A DNA stretch of 64,000 nt, from assembly GCA_940671915.1 (NCBI GenBank), contig CALNVZ010000649.1, forward strand, positions 4,762,064 to 4,826,063. The letters are read 5' to 3'. The notes under the pieces were generated by a model. It made no database searches and was not told where the DNA came from. It saw only the letters and a list, made by a program, of their open reading frames with translations. The number at the start of each line of letters is the position of its first letter. Position 1 is the first letter of the stretch. The position numbers were made by a program, and so were the translations under genes. This DNA is from Paracentrotus lividus (Eukaryota; Echinodermata; Echinoidea; Camarodonta; Echinidae). Below, one piece after another: positions 16,754 through 27,458 of this stretch.

Positions 16754-16925
16754 GCAACTTACAAAAAGATAAAGCCACAGCCCGCTGCCTGGCCTGAAGC
16801 CTGCAAAGAGGGTATACCATTCCCATTTCCATTGACTTAATAGGAGGGGATTAGTACATGCGGTATAAAACGCTGCTGTGCGGTATTCACGTAGCAGGCT
16901 GGGGCTTTATCTTTTGGTAAGTTGC
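16754..16925. mobile_element. MITE, GGCAACTTACCAAAAGATAAAGC family, copy 1
   Basis: The left end gcaacttacaaaaagataaagcc is inverted against ggctttatcttttggtaagttgc on the right. A second copy lies at 24914-25098 and a degraded one at about 35226-35345. Confidence 0.8.
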
Positions 16926-17490
16926 CTAAATGTCCAAAACAGAAAAATCAAAGAAAAAGATCATTGAAAGTTTGAGAAAAATTGAATTTTTTATAAATGA
17001 GAAGAAAGTTATAAGCATTTTGGTGTTGAGATCACTAGATGTTATGCAGATCCTCATATTGGCAATGGGGCCAAAATGTGAGGTGTCACACTGAAACAAC
17101 ACTCCCATTTGGAGGACAAAAAATACGAAAAATATCTCTTTTTAATCATTCCAATGGGGGTAAAGACTCTTATCGTATATTAAGAAGAATTGATGAAAGT
17201 GACAATTTAAATGAAATATGTACAAACGCTATACGAAATTTGTTCATATAAACATCACACAATGTTAATCGCATTGCCAATAGGAGGATCTCCAGTGGTC
17301 TGTACATTCAAATGATCTTAACTTTCTAATTATTTGTTTAATTTTTCTCACACTTTTGATGATCAGTTCTTTGTTTTTTCCATTAAAATTAAAGTGATTC
17401 CTAGGTTGTTAATTTGCCTTTCAGGTCACATTTCAGGTCTAAAAAGAGAAAAATTATGGTACTATTAAGTGTGTGATAAGTGGATTGCAG
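16926..17490. other. intergenic sequence 3' of SULT
   Basis: No gene recognised. No clear AATAAA signal could be tied to the SULT transcript. Confidence 0.35.
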
Positions 17491-17850
17491 AATGATTAGC
17501 AATAGCAATTCACTATTTTCTGTACCTCACAGAGCTTGCCTTGATTAGTGTTCAATTACTGGTAATTCATTCATTTTTTCATGACAAATATTTAATAATT
17601 AAAAAAAAGAACATGAATAACTCAGAAGTGATGTTTTCTAGGTAAATGTATATAATAAGTATATAACTTCCATATATATCATATTAATATGATGATTAGC
17701 AATAGCAATTCACTATTTTCTGTACCTCACAGAGCTTGCCTTGATTAGTGTTCAATTACTGGTAATTCATTCATTTTTTCATGACAAATATTTAATAATT
17801 AAAAAAGAACATGAATAACTCAGGAGTGATGTTTTCTAGGTACATGTATA
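17491..17850. repeat. recent tandem duplication, 199-bp unit, about 1.8 copies
   Basis: The sequence starting atgattagcaatagcaattc at 17491 restarts at 17690 and stays nearly identical to about 17845, including a shared aacatgaataactcag segment. High identity suggests a recent event. Confidence 0.9.
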
Positions 17851-18546
17851 TACCTTAAAACCTTTAACAACCTTTAAAGGGATACATTAGTAATGGAAAT
17901 GGCAAAGGAATTTTGCTGAATACTGCTTATAAAGGTTGTCTCATATTACTCTGAATGCATAAAACAAATGTGAGAGGTATTGTGTGACATTCCTTTCATT
18001 AATTCTGGCAAAATGTATTCTTTTTGTCCAAGAGGTAGGATATGCAGGTCTGACGCCGGTAACTAAAAGGCTCAGCCCCTCCTTTTCTTATAAGTTTTGA
18101 TTACGGTGTGATTACACACATCGTTTGTGTTGTGTATACAGGCAAATTACATTTCTGTTTGATTTACGTATACTCTGGTAGTTGAAGTGAAATTAAGATG
18201 TACCCACATCAATTAAAAGCTTTATTTTTTAAGATTTCAGCCGTTTCTGGATGAAATTGCTCAAACAAATGGATAATAGATTCAAAATTAGTAATCTGAG
18301 TAAGATCATAATATTTACTGTTTTATTCCAGCTGACAAAATAGTCTCAAAACTAATTTATCTCTTCAAACTTAAAACTTGTCTCGAATTGTTTGAAACAA
18401 ACCTTCATGGTTTTGGGTGTTTTTTCTTTAGCATATCCTGCTTTTCAAAAAACAGTACTCCAAATGCCATCAAATGTGAATGCTTAAAAAAATATAAAAA
18501 AACACAATCCTTTTTTAGATTAATATTGTACTTAACTCAATGTACT
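17851..18546. other. intergenic sequence without a recognised gene
   Basis: AT-rich, with no exon-like or element-like structure that I could support. Confidence 0.4.
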
Positions 18547-19170
18547 TATTAACTCTTTACGTGCCACCCCGCCCTAACCCCTCTGCCGCACTGGTAATCC
18601 GTACATGCCATGGTCTATATCCCCCACTGCCAAGTTTTTTTTTCCCCCTTGTACTTAAATATGACAGTCAATACTTCCTCATAACTTTTTTTAAAAGAAC
18701 TTTCGACAACAATGTTGTACTTAAAACATGTGGCATTCTTATTTGTCTCTAAAGTCGCACCAAATTTTGTTTAAAAAAATAAGAGGGCAATTATCTAAAC
18801 TTGCATTGTTCCAGGGCATGAATTTGGTTTTTATTGTGTGTGATTGTTTGTGCACTAGGCTCCTACCAAAATGTTGACACACACATTAAATTACTCACAA
18901 AAAGATTAATGCAAAACTGTGTAAAGAGAAATTTGGCCAATTAAAAGCCGGATGTGCCCGCCGCAGAATAAAGCGGATTAACTTGTGAGTGCATGTGCAG
19001 TGCGCAGAACAATAGAAACGGCATAATCAATCAACGCTATTCCGAATGTGCGCAATCATACACGAAGCAGGGGAGGGTAGGAGACGAAGCAGGGGAGGGT
19101 AGGAGACAAAGCATGGATTAAGCAGTCAATAGTAATAAAGATATATATAAAATAGCACGTAAAGAGTTAA
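18547..19170. mobile_element. possible non-autonomous DNA element with TTAACTCTTTACGTGC ends
   Basis: TTAACTCTTTACGTGC at 18547 is matched by GCACGTAAAGAGTTAA near 19155-19170. The interior includes a 22-bp direct tandem (gaagcaggggagggtaggaga) at about 19064-19108. No transposase was seen. Confidence 0.5.
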
Positions 19171-20659
19171 AAATATAAATAAATAAAGTGATAAGAATAT
19201 TCAATGATGTTACAAAAAAAGGCAATAAATAAACAAGTATATATTTGTAAAAGGAAGAGTACATCTTATTTATTTGTGAATCTGCCAGCAATAAACAAGA
19301 ATATGACATGTCTGAGCAAAAATACAATTTCATACAGAACATTGTCAAAATATATAATTTCTTGTCATATTACACCAAACAAGATATCCCCTTAAAAAAT
19401 GTAAACAATTCGCTTATTTCCATAAAACAGCAAGCCACACTTTAACCTGTTGGAGACGAGCCAATTTGGTAATAACACACACATTTCCCATAGACCTCAG
19501 CCGAATAAATACAGGCTCAGTCCTCAATGGGTTAGAATTATAATACAAGTTTCTGACATGATTGTGCAAAGTGATTTATTATTATAAAATTATTTAGATA
19601 ACATTTTCAGTGACATGATTCTAGAAATGTACTTGTCAAAAGGAATTACCTTAACATTATTTTGTACAAACTTGTGTAGAAAAGAAAGTTTTAAAGAATA
19701 AAACCCGTGATACCAGTGAAAGCTTTCACTCAGTCTCTCACCTTTTGATAAAAACTTACAAAAAAAGAGCCGTCACCTTAATTTGCAATTTACTCAGTTA
19801 TGCGTTACATCTATTATTAAAAAAAGGAATCATTGCAAAGGTAAGGAGTTAAATAGCCAAAATAGATGAGCTGGGAGTGTGGCTCTAAAAATGGATTGCC
19901 TTTTTTTTTTTAATATGTACTGTACAGTGCATACAGGTATATAGAAAAAAAAGGGCACATTTCAAAAAGTTGCCTTTAAATATTACCACTCTATTCTAGG
20001 ATTTTGTGTTGATATTTAAATATCATTCACAATATTCATGCATTTTGTCTTTCATCCTTTCAAAATGTTAAAGCTAAACTAGTGTTCTATAGTCATGAGC
20101 TGGAATTGTGAGAGAAACTGTCTCAAAGTGATGGGAAAGGTTGAACACAATGCATCTAAGAATTCTTTATTGATCTGAGGTTTTGGAATCAAGAATATGA
20201 TAAGAAATTTACCAAATTCTTCTTAGAGTAACATGAACTGCACTAAAAAAAATGCATGTATGGGACTGCATGCACATGTGCTCCCATGTTCAGGACCCGA
20301 ACATATCAGCTTTTTAGGTCATATAATCACTATGAGGGCATTTGAAGAGCAATCCTTTCAGTGGAGCTTTCTACTATAATATTCTTCCTAAATTCCTTGA
20401 AAATAATTTGAAAGCTCACAATTATTTTGTTGACCCATGGTTCACCTTTCCTACTACACTAGATTCTCTTGAAATTCACCTTCATTCAAAGTACACGTAG
20501 ATACATTAAAGTGCAGGTATTTTTGACTGTCCATGTTGTCCCGGTTACTGGTTCTAAACAACAAAAACAAACCTGTGCATGAGGTTTAGTCTGAATGCAG
20601 TCCAGAAATGTTTCAGACTGGCACATATCGGTGTGATCATGGTGCTATTGTTCTACACT
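19171..20659. other. intergenic sequence with repeat scraps
   Basis: It holds a small inverted repeat at about 19442-19535 (taacctgttggagacgagcc against ggctcagtcctcaatgggtta). It also holds a fragment of the Tc1/mariner-type MITE family at about 19788-19930. No gene recognised. Confidence 0.5.
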
Positions 20660-20907
20660 TATGCTACAGTCACACAGACACTTACGTTGAGTTACATCCG
20701 GCATTGCGTCCAAAAATTCCTTTTCTGCGGATCCTCATTGATGCCTTCCCGTCATAGACAGCAGTGGAAATAGTGATGATTTTGTTCATCCAATAAAACA
20801 AAGAAATAGATTGGAAATGACAGAATAGATTGGAAATGATAGAATAGAAGATGAAAAACACAACAAAAATGTAACTAAACATAAGTGTCTGTGTGACTGT
20901 CGCATAA
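20660..20907. mobile_element. MITE with TTATGCTACAGTCACACAGA ends
   Basis: The left end (…ctacagtcacacagacactta) and right end (taagtgtctgtgtgactgtcg…) are inverted repeats of about 30 bp with two mismatches. Length about 250 bp, no coding content. Confidence 0.75.
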
Positions 20908-20997
20908 GATCGTTTAGAACCTGCAACCGTGACATCGTTACTCATATGACATCACACTTCAATGTGTAGGTGACTTTAAAAAAATACTTTTTCACAT

Positions 20998-21342
20998 TTA
21001 TATGAATAAATATAGAGAGAGAAGGTGGGACGAGTGAAAAAAAAAATATATATATAGAAAGGAAGTGTGTGTGTGAGAGAGAGAGAGAGAAGAGAGGAAC
21101 AGACATACCGGAATACAGAGAAAGAAAGAGAAGGGGTCAGAAATCAGAGAAAGAATAGATAAACACAATTTGAAAGAGAGAAACAGAGTGTAAAAATGAA
21201 GTGATACCACAAGAGAGAAAACTGGGATGGAAGGAGAGAAAATTGGGGGATAACAAGAGAGGGGGATAGAGAGAAAGAGAGAACAAGAAGGGACAAATGA
21301 AGAATAGAAAGACAGAAGTAAAGGAACAAAACGATAAGCTAA
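20998..21342. repeat. purine-rich GA/AGAG low-complexity tract
   Basis: About 340 bases are dominated by gagaga and aagaaag. The Ser/Leu/Phe-rich open frames on the minus strand across it are compositional. Confidence 0.8.
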
Positions 21343-21485
21343 ATGCGCGGTCCCACTGGCTCTTTAGGATGATTTGCGTATGAATTGCGGATTGTTTGTT
21401 TTGTTTTTGTTTTTTGTTGCGGATGAACGAAATTTGTATACGCAACTCATGCGCAATTAATCCTCCCGTCAGTGGGACCGGGCCT
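21343..21485. mobile_element. Harbinger-like MITE with TAA target duplication
   Basis: Ends atgcgcggtcccactg and cagtgggaccgggcct are inverted with two mismatches. TAA flanks both sides (21340-21342, 21486-21488), as in PIF/Harbinger elements. The inner arms (gatttgcgtatgaattgcgg against the right half) also pair. Confidence 0.7.
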
Positions 21486-22320
21486 TAAGCAGAGAAAATC
21501 AAGCTAAAGTGGAAAATTACACCACCTGGCACATTTCATTAGAATTATTCACATAATAGCGTTACAAAAAAAAAGGATGAGGGACGGATTACATGTAAGT
21601 CACTCAACTTCCAGAAAATCATCTTTCTTTTTTTTCTCTTTTCATTAAAATTGGGAGAAGTAATTCTTCAAAATGCTTAGTTTCTTTTCTATTCTATCCA
21701 TAATATCCTTTTACTCGCTATTCAAATATTGAAAAACATTGCATCCCACAAAATGTAATTCTAACACTGGAAATAATGTTATTTTTATGAGTAAGAAAGA
21801 ATTTATTGCTTAATATTCTTTGACATACAGGAAAGATGTCACAATACCAAAATTTAAAATATATATCTATATTTCACCTAACAAAAATATACATAGAAAT
21901 GGCAAATACACAAAAATCTTTGCATGCAGAAGTTTTTCGATATTTGTGGACATAAAAATGTGCACAAGAAAAGTATATTGTGCATTAATTGTCTGAAAAG
22001 AAAAGTGACGCAACTGTTCGATTTCGAACTGCAGAACTTTTTTGAGGGGATTTATATAAAAACAAATACATATAAAATGATAACTCGGCTAGAGTAACAG
22101 GAGCAAATATAGGGGAATAAAACCCTGGAAAACCATTAAAACAGAAAAATCAACAAAATAGACCAACAGAGAAAAATTTAGGAAGTATAAGAAAGTTATT
22201 AAAATTTGAATGCCAAAATCACTAAATGCCATTGAGATCCTAATACTGGCAATGCAGCCCAAGTCACACATGAACAACTTTGCCATATGATGGACAAAAC
22301 AATAACAACAACAACAAACC

Positions 22321-22352
<32 letters not shown>

Positions 22353-23257
22353 ATTTGTTCCTAGGTTTTCATTCTCCTTTAAGAGTCATGCTCTTGAATT
22401 TGTTTACATACCATAAACATATACATCACATTTAACCTTTAGAAATGTAAGACTGATATTATAATATCCGTGTTAACATTGCTCATAGACTTTATTATGT
22501 ACATTTAGCACCTTTAGACATAGGCTTAGCAAAGTTGATTTAAAAAAAAGAAGATTACTGTTAATTCTAGTGTTTATATTTTTATTAAATAGACAAATGG
22601 CATGATAATAACATTCACTGAAGGTTTTTATTTGGCACAGTTGACAAGATTATTATCATAAGGTTACTTCACCCAAAACACATAATATATGTTAACCCAT
22701 GTAATGTCATAACAATATTAATAATAATAATAATAAGATATTTATGATGGTCCTAATTACATTAACTTTCTTGGTACATATAGACCAATCCGACTTCAGA
22801 GCAATGTAACTAATGCGGTCATAGCTGGGGGGCTTCCAATGGGCTATCAGCCAATCAACAGTGAGATGGGTGCGCATATGTCTGCGTGTATGTACATTTT
22901 TCATTGTTACGCATACTGGAAAGCCCCCCCCCCCCCCAGCCATGGCCGCCATAAGACAAAACATCACCCAAACTGAATTCGTCTATACCAGTGTCCTTTT
23001 TACAAGAAATATCGTCATGGCAACAGTGTAAATAGAAAACATGCAGTACTGAGTGATTATTCTTTTCTGTTTCATTATTACATGTATGACTCTTCCTTTG
23101 AAGAATAGGTAAATGTTTAATTGAGCTATCATCACTGTGCAAGAGAAAATAAAGTTTCCTTTAAAGGTCATGAACTTACAAATAGTAAATGGTAAGACAA
23201 AGAAATTGGGCAATAAGACACATTGAAAACACTTTGGTACATGTACATCACTACACA
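21486..23257. other. intergenic sequence 3' of AGPAT
   Basis: It holds a poly-A run (22321-22348), (TAA)n near 22715, and a C13-14 run (about 22925-22938). From about 22040 on, this sequence has a degraded duplicate at 33.49 kb and beyond. No gene recognised. Confidence 0.5.
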
Positions 23258-23420
23258 TCGTCTGTTGAGAGCCAGAAGGGCGTTATTGCATCTTAAAGAT
23301 GCTCCGTTGGGAACCAGAAGGGCGTTATTGCTGTACAAAGTCAATGGTAATGGCGTCATTCATGCTCTCAACAGAACATCTTTGATCTGTAATAGCGCCC
23401 TTCTGGTTCTCAGCCGACGA
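23258..23420. mobile_element. hairpin MITE, GAGCCAGAAGGGCG family, copy 2
   Basis: Same structure as 11857-12025: atcgtctgttgagagccaga at one end, ctcagccgacga inverted at the other, and the same internal phrase (ctgtacaaagtcaatggtaa). The two copies differ by scattered substitutions. Confidence 0.8.
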
Positions 23421-24913
23421 CATCTCTGTTTATAGAATGAACAATAACCATGATTCATCCCCAATAAAAGATTATAATTTCAACTAAGATTACATAGATA
23501 ACACTCTTTTAATATTTCAGTCAACATTTCATAAAATATCTCTTTAATGCTGATTGTGCTTGATTTAAATATGTGTACAAAACAGTGCACACATATAGTG
23601 TCTGCAGGGTGTGCAAAGAAACAAGTTATTGAGGAAAATTAATAAAGGTTTCATTTATAAATCTGAAAATTGAATAATTTCATTGTTCCAAACATAAAAT
23701 GGGGTTCGTTTAAAACATGAAAACTAGTTCAATCTTCAGAAAATGAAAAAGGGTACAAAAATGCCAATAATGAAATAAGCCCAACACTTTATAATCCCAT
23801 TCTATTACCAAAAAAAAAATCTATTCAGGCAAAGGATATTTGTGTGTTCAGTCACATGAATCTTTTAAACAAGAGCCATTCAAAAAAATGACAGAACGTT
23901 TATTGAATTTTTTTCCCATTATAAACTACAAACTGGTGTTGGTCTCCGCAGATTAGCAGACCTGCTTGGTAAGTAGGTATAGAATATAACACTTGCGGAT
24001 CCAGCCATATGTCACACAATTGAAAATATCCGCCCATGCCCCAAATTACTAGAACCACTATTATCTCCAGACAATTTGGCCTGCAAAATCGATTGAAATT
24101 GGAAATCCTGGATCCGCACCTGTACAAGGTTGCAATTAAGATCTGATAGCAGGGCAAAAATTTTCTGCAAAAGCATGCATCTTAAGACAAACAGTTCAGC
24201 AAGCACTACCACACCTGACTGACAATTTGTGTGTTTCATTATACATGCGCCACCAGCGTTCATTGTCATAAGAGGCCTACTGGCTTGACAACTTTTTTCC
24301 TACGTCTGTGTAAATATCACGCACCGAGAATGAAATGTGAAAAATAAAGAAATATTTCACTGAACGATGAATCCCATGCTCAGGAAAGTCTGAATAGTAA
24401 GGATTAATCAGTAGCACCACAAGTGAGATCCGGGAAAGCTGTATTGTTTAAAGGGGTTTGTAATTACTTTGAAATAGAAACATGTTGATTGCACGGGGTT
24501 GAACTCGTATAGTCGACAAATCTCTCAGGATTGACGAAAAAGATTGCCATCACAATTAAGGCCCGACTTGCCGGCATGAAACGCACAAATTATTAGAATT
24601 ACTAATATCTCTGATTTATCAGATAACAAGACCGACCAGACAACGACAATTATACAAATCTTACTGTCTCAAAAATATATAAACAATGTTCCTCTAAATT
24701 TGCTATCAATGGCAAGGATTTCATCAAAATATTCATATTTGTAAACGATATCATTCATGTAAAACCTGGCACCATATACACAAATAATGAAAATGCTCTA
24801 AACAGAATATTCTACGAAGGGCATTATATATATATATATCATATATATCATAAGCAAATGTATATTTTACTTATTATGATAATCACTGGGATCATCATTC
24901 ACAGTTTCAATTA
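23421..24913. other. intergenic sequence; includes one copy of a dispersed repeat
   Basis: About 24395-24600 (aaggattaatcagtagcacc to catgaaacgcacaaattatt) is repeated with divergence at about 27866-28080. No gene recognised. Confidence 0.5.
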
Positions 24914-25098
24914 GGCGACTTACCAAAAGATAAAGCAGCGGCCTGCTGCGTGAACATCGCAGAGCAGCACTTTAAACCTGATGTACTAATCCCCTCCTAT
25001 TAAGTCAATTAAATAATAGAAGAATGGTATAGCCAGCATATAATCCTGCTGTGCGGCATTCACGGAAAGTGCCGCTGCTTTATCTTTTGGTAAGGCGT
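24914..25098. mobile_element. MITE, GGCAACTTACCAAAAGATAAAGC family, copy 2
   Basis: Left ggcgacttaccaaaagataaa and right tttatcttttggtaaggcgtc are inverted. The interior (cctcctattaagtcaatt) matches copy 1 in reverse. Confidence 0.8.
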
Positions 25099-25547
25099 CT
25101 TACATTACTTCTTTATTGCTAAATGTATGGCTACAACAAACAAAAAAATCTTTAAAAAGAAAAAAAAAAAGTGTTGAAACTACCTGAATGTCCACAGAAA
25201 TACATTAAAATAAAATAGTATTTGACTATACCTTCAAGGAGTAATAAAAATTGTAAAGCTACAAATATATTAGACAATACATTTACATGTAAAGAAAAAT
25301 TATATATGCACCTACAGGTGTACAAAAGTAACAAACTAAACCTACATGTACAATGTTTATTGCAAATGTGCGTCCATGATACGTGCGGCTCCAAAATGCG
25401 ATCAACCATTTCATTAGGATGTCGATGGAACAGAGTTGTGGCTTTTGCTGCAGGGATAAGCTTTGGCAATGAACCGCTCTTTGTCTTGTGAGGACCATAA
25501 CATGTAAGTTGTCGCAACAATACTAGATAGTAACCCAAATGGGAATA

Positions 25548-25862
25548 GACCATATGCACCATGTAGATAGCAATCTGAATGGGAATAGACCAAATGGAAT
25601 AAAATGGTAGTAGACCAACTGAGTATATTAGACATAACATCTATTAGATATAATAGACCATATGCACCATGTAGATAGCAATCTGAATGGGAATAGACCA
25701 AATGGAACCAAATGGTAGTAGACCAACTGAGTATATTAGACATAACATCTATTAGATATAATAGATCATATGCACCATGTAGATAACAATCTGAATGGGG
25801 ATAGACCAAATGGAACCAAATGGTGTTAGACCAACTGAGTATATTAGACATAACCTAGACCA
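25548..25862. repeat. tandem repeat, 108-bp unit, about 3 copies
   Basis: Units beginning gaccatatgcaccatgtaga start at 25548, 25656 and 25764. The length is a multiple of three, so the minus strand has a long repeating frame (…DVMSNILSWSTTIWFHLVYS…), which I regard as a by-product. Each unit contains tagaccaaatgga, the core of the GACCAAATGG element described at 31.5 kb and elsewhere. Confidence 0.9.
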
Positions 25863-26329
25863 AGCAGCAATTGACCTCTGGTTCTGCTTCGGGTACTGAA
25901 ACAACGCTTTTAAAACCATCAATCATACTCAATGGTCATCCATGTCATGCAGTTGTCAAATTTCCCTTCAAATCTTTTACAAGCACCCACATAATCCATC
26001 ATAATTTCTTAAATTGACCATGGACTTTCAAGAGAGACTGATGTATCTACATGTACTGGATAAATACATTGTAACACTTCACGCTGCAAAAATACATGTT
26101 TTAATGAGAGAAAAAAGGAGTTTGACTCCCCTTTTTTATGCTAATAAGCCATAGTGAATCTATCTACAACATAGATTCCTTTTTTTTTTTTACTTTTAGA
26201 TATAATTGTAGCTCAGCGAAGTCAATTCTAAACCATTCTCACTGACCCACACATTACTTACAATGTAAGTATATAATGGGCAGAAGAAAGATTTGTCCAA
26301 AGAGAGCCGATTGATCTTTTCAAATCCTT

Positions 26330-27300
26330 GCCCTTTGATCTTCAAACCATCAACCTTTGACCTTTGTAACTTATATCTTGCACAAAGCCAATTTGATTAA
26401 CCTTTCTGCATAGGCCCTATATTTAGAAAGGTATTTCTTTGGCTTTCCACGCCTTCTTTCCTGTAACAAAAGCATTACAAAGAGTTGACTTCATTCACTC
26501 CATTGTTGACCCTTCTCAACACTGACTCTTAAACTTGGACCTGCATGTCCCTGTCCTCCAGAAATGTTCTGTCTTCCCTACCAAAGGTTTTCTGGCAACA
26601 CCTCTGATAGAATTACCAAACACATCTCATCTATGCATTATAACCTTTAACCTCTAACGATCCATTAAATTGCGTTTACAGACCACTGAACATGTAGGTT
26701 GTATGTATCTGAATCCACAGTGTGAAATTTGCATGATGATAAATTGGCACCGGCCTTGATTGACCCTTGACCTTTGACCTCACTGATCCTCGTCCAACTC
26801 CTTTATTAAGGTCAATGTAAGCCAATATTTGCATAGATATCTTGTTGTCAACGGCATACAAACTTCCTTATATCACTAAGGTGTGCTTCATGAAATATTG
26901 ACCTTTCACCTTGATGACCTTTCACCTTCTGACCCTTGACCTTTGAATTTACTTGTCCCTCCTCCGTGGACTTGAAGCCATTGATTGTGATACATTCTTT
27001 TCACCAACTCCTCATTATAAAAGGTTATCAATTTCTGAGTGATCAAAATCCACAATCAATTCAAGATTGACCCTTCACCTAGCTCAAATGACCCTTCACC
27101 TCTTGACCTCACTTGATCCTTTAACTCAACCCTTAACTGAGGCCATTGCTCTCCATTCTTTACATAGAGGTCTCATTAGAAGTAGTGAATATCTGTTTCT
27201 GTCAGTTCGCTGACATCCTCGCTTTTCTTCACAATCAATTCAAGATTGACCCTTCACCTGGCTCAAATGACCCTTCACCTCTTGACCTCACTTGATCCTT
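26330..27300. repeat. TGACC(C/T)TT(T/C)(G/A)CC-rich tract with nuclear-receptor DR1-like motifs
   Basis: TGACCTTTGACCT, a perfect DR1 in reverse orientation, lies at 26768-26780. Many near-variants follow (tgacctttcacct, tgacccttgacct, tgacccttcacct) up to 27300. It runs into the 3' end of the acyltransferase gene. It may be degenerate simple sequence; any regulatory role is inference. Confidence 0.6.
26802..26807 (-). promoter_or_regulatory. possible polyadenylation signal AATAAA for AGPAT
   Basis: TTTATT on the plus strand lies about 500 bases beyond the AGPAT stop. Tentative because such hexamers are frequent. Confidence 0.25.
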
Positions 27301-27410
27301 CAACCCTTAATTGATGCCATTGCTCTCCATTCTTTGCATAGAGGTCTCATTGTAAGTAGTGAGCATCTGTTTCCGCACCGTTTCTGTAAGTTCGTTGACA
27401 TCCTCACTTG
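27051..27410. repeat. tandem duplication (179-bp unit) including part of the AGPAT terminal exon
   Basis: The sequence beginning cacaatcaattcaagattga at 27051 restarts at 27230. The second unit contains the real end of the coding exon and stop codon. The first holds a decayed copy of the same exon piece (about 27128-27222, minus strand SEDVSELTET then stop). Confidence 0.85.
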
Positions 27411-27458
27411 TCTTTCCTTCCGTAGGGACCGGGGGTAGCACTGTGATGGTAAATTTTC
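27307..27458 (-). CDS. AGPAT: AGPAT exon 6, with stop
   Basis: It encodes [20 protein letters not shown], then [19 protein letters not shown] and a short tail ending NGIN-stop. The first two bases complete a Gly codon begun in exon 5. The acceptor is a run of T followed by tag. Confidence 0.93.

Noticed and set aside
20998..21445. Ser/Phe/Leu-rich minus-strand frames
   Set aside because: They come from a purine-rich low-complexity tract.
25152..25851. Minus-strand frames of 145-162 residues
   Set aside because: Most of their length is the 108-bp tandem repeat, whose unit length is a multiple of three.
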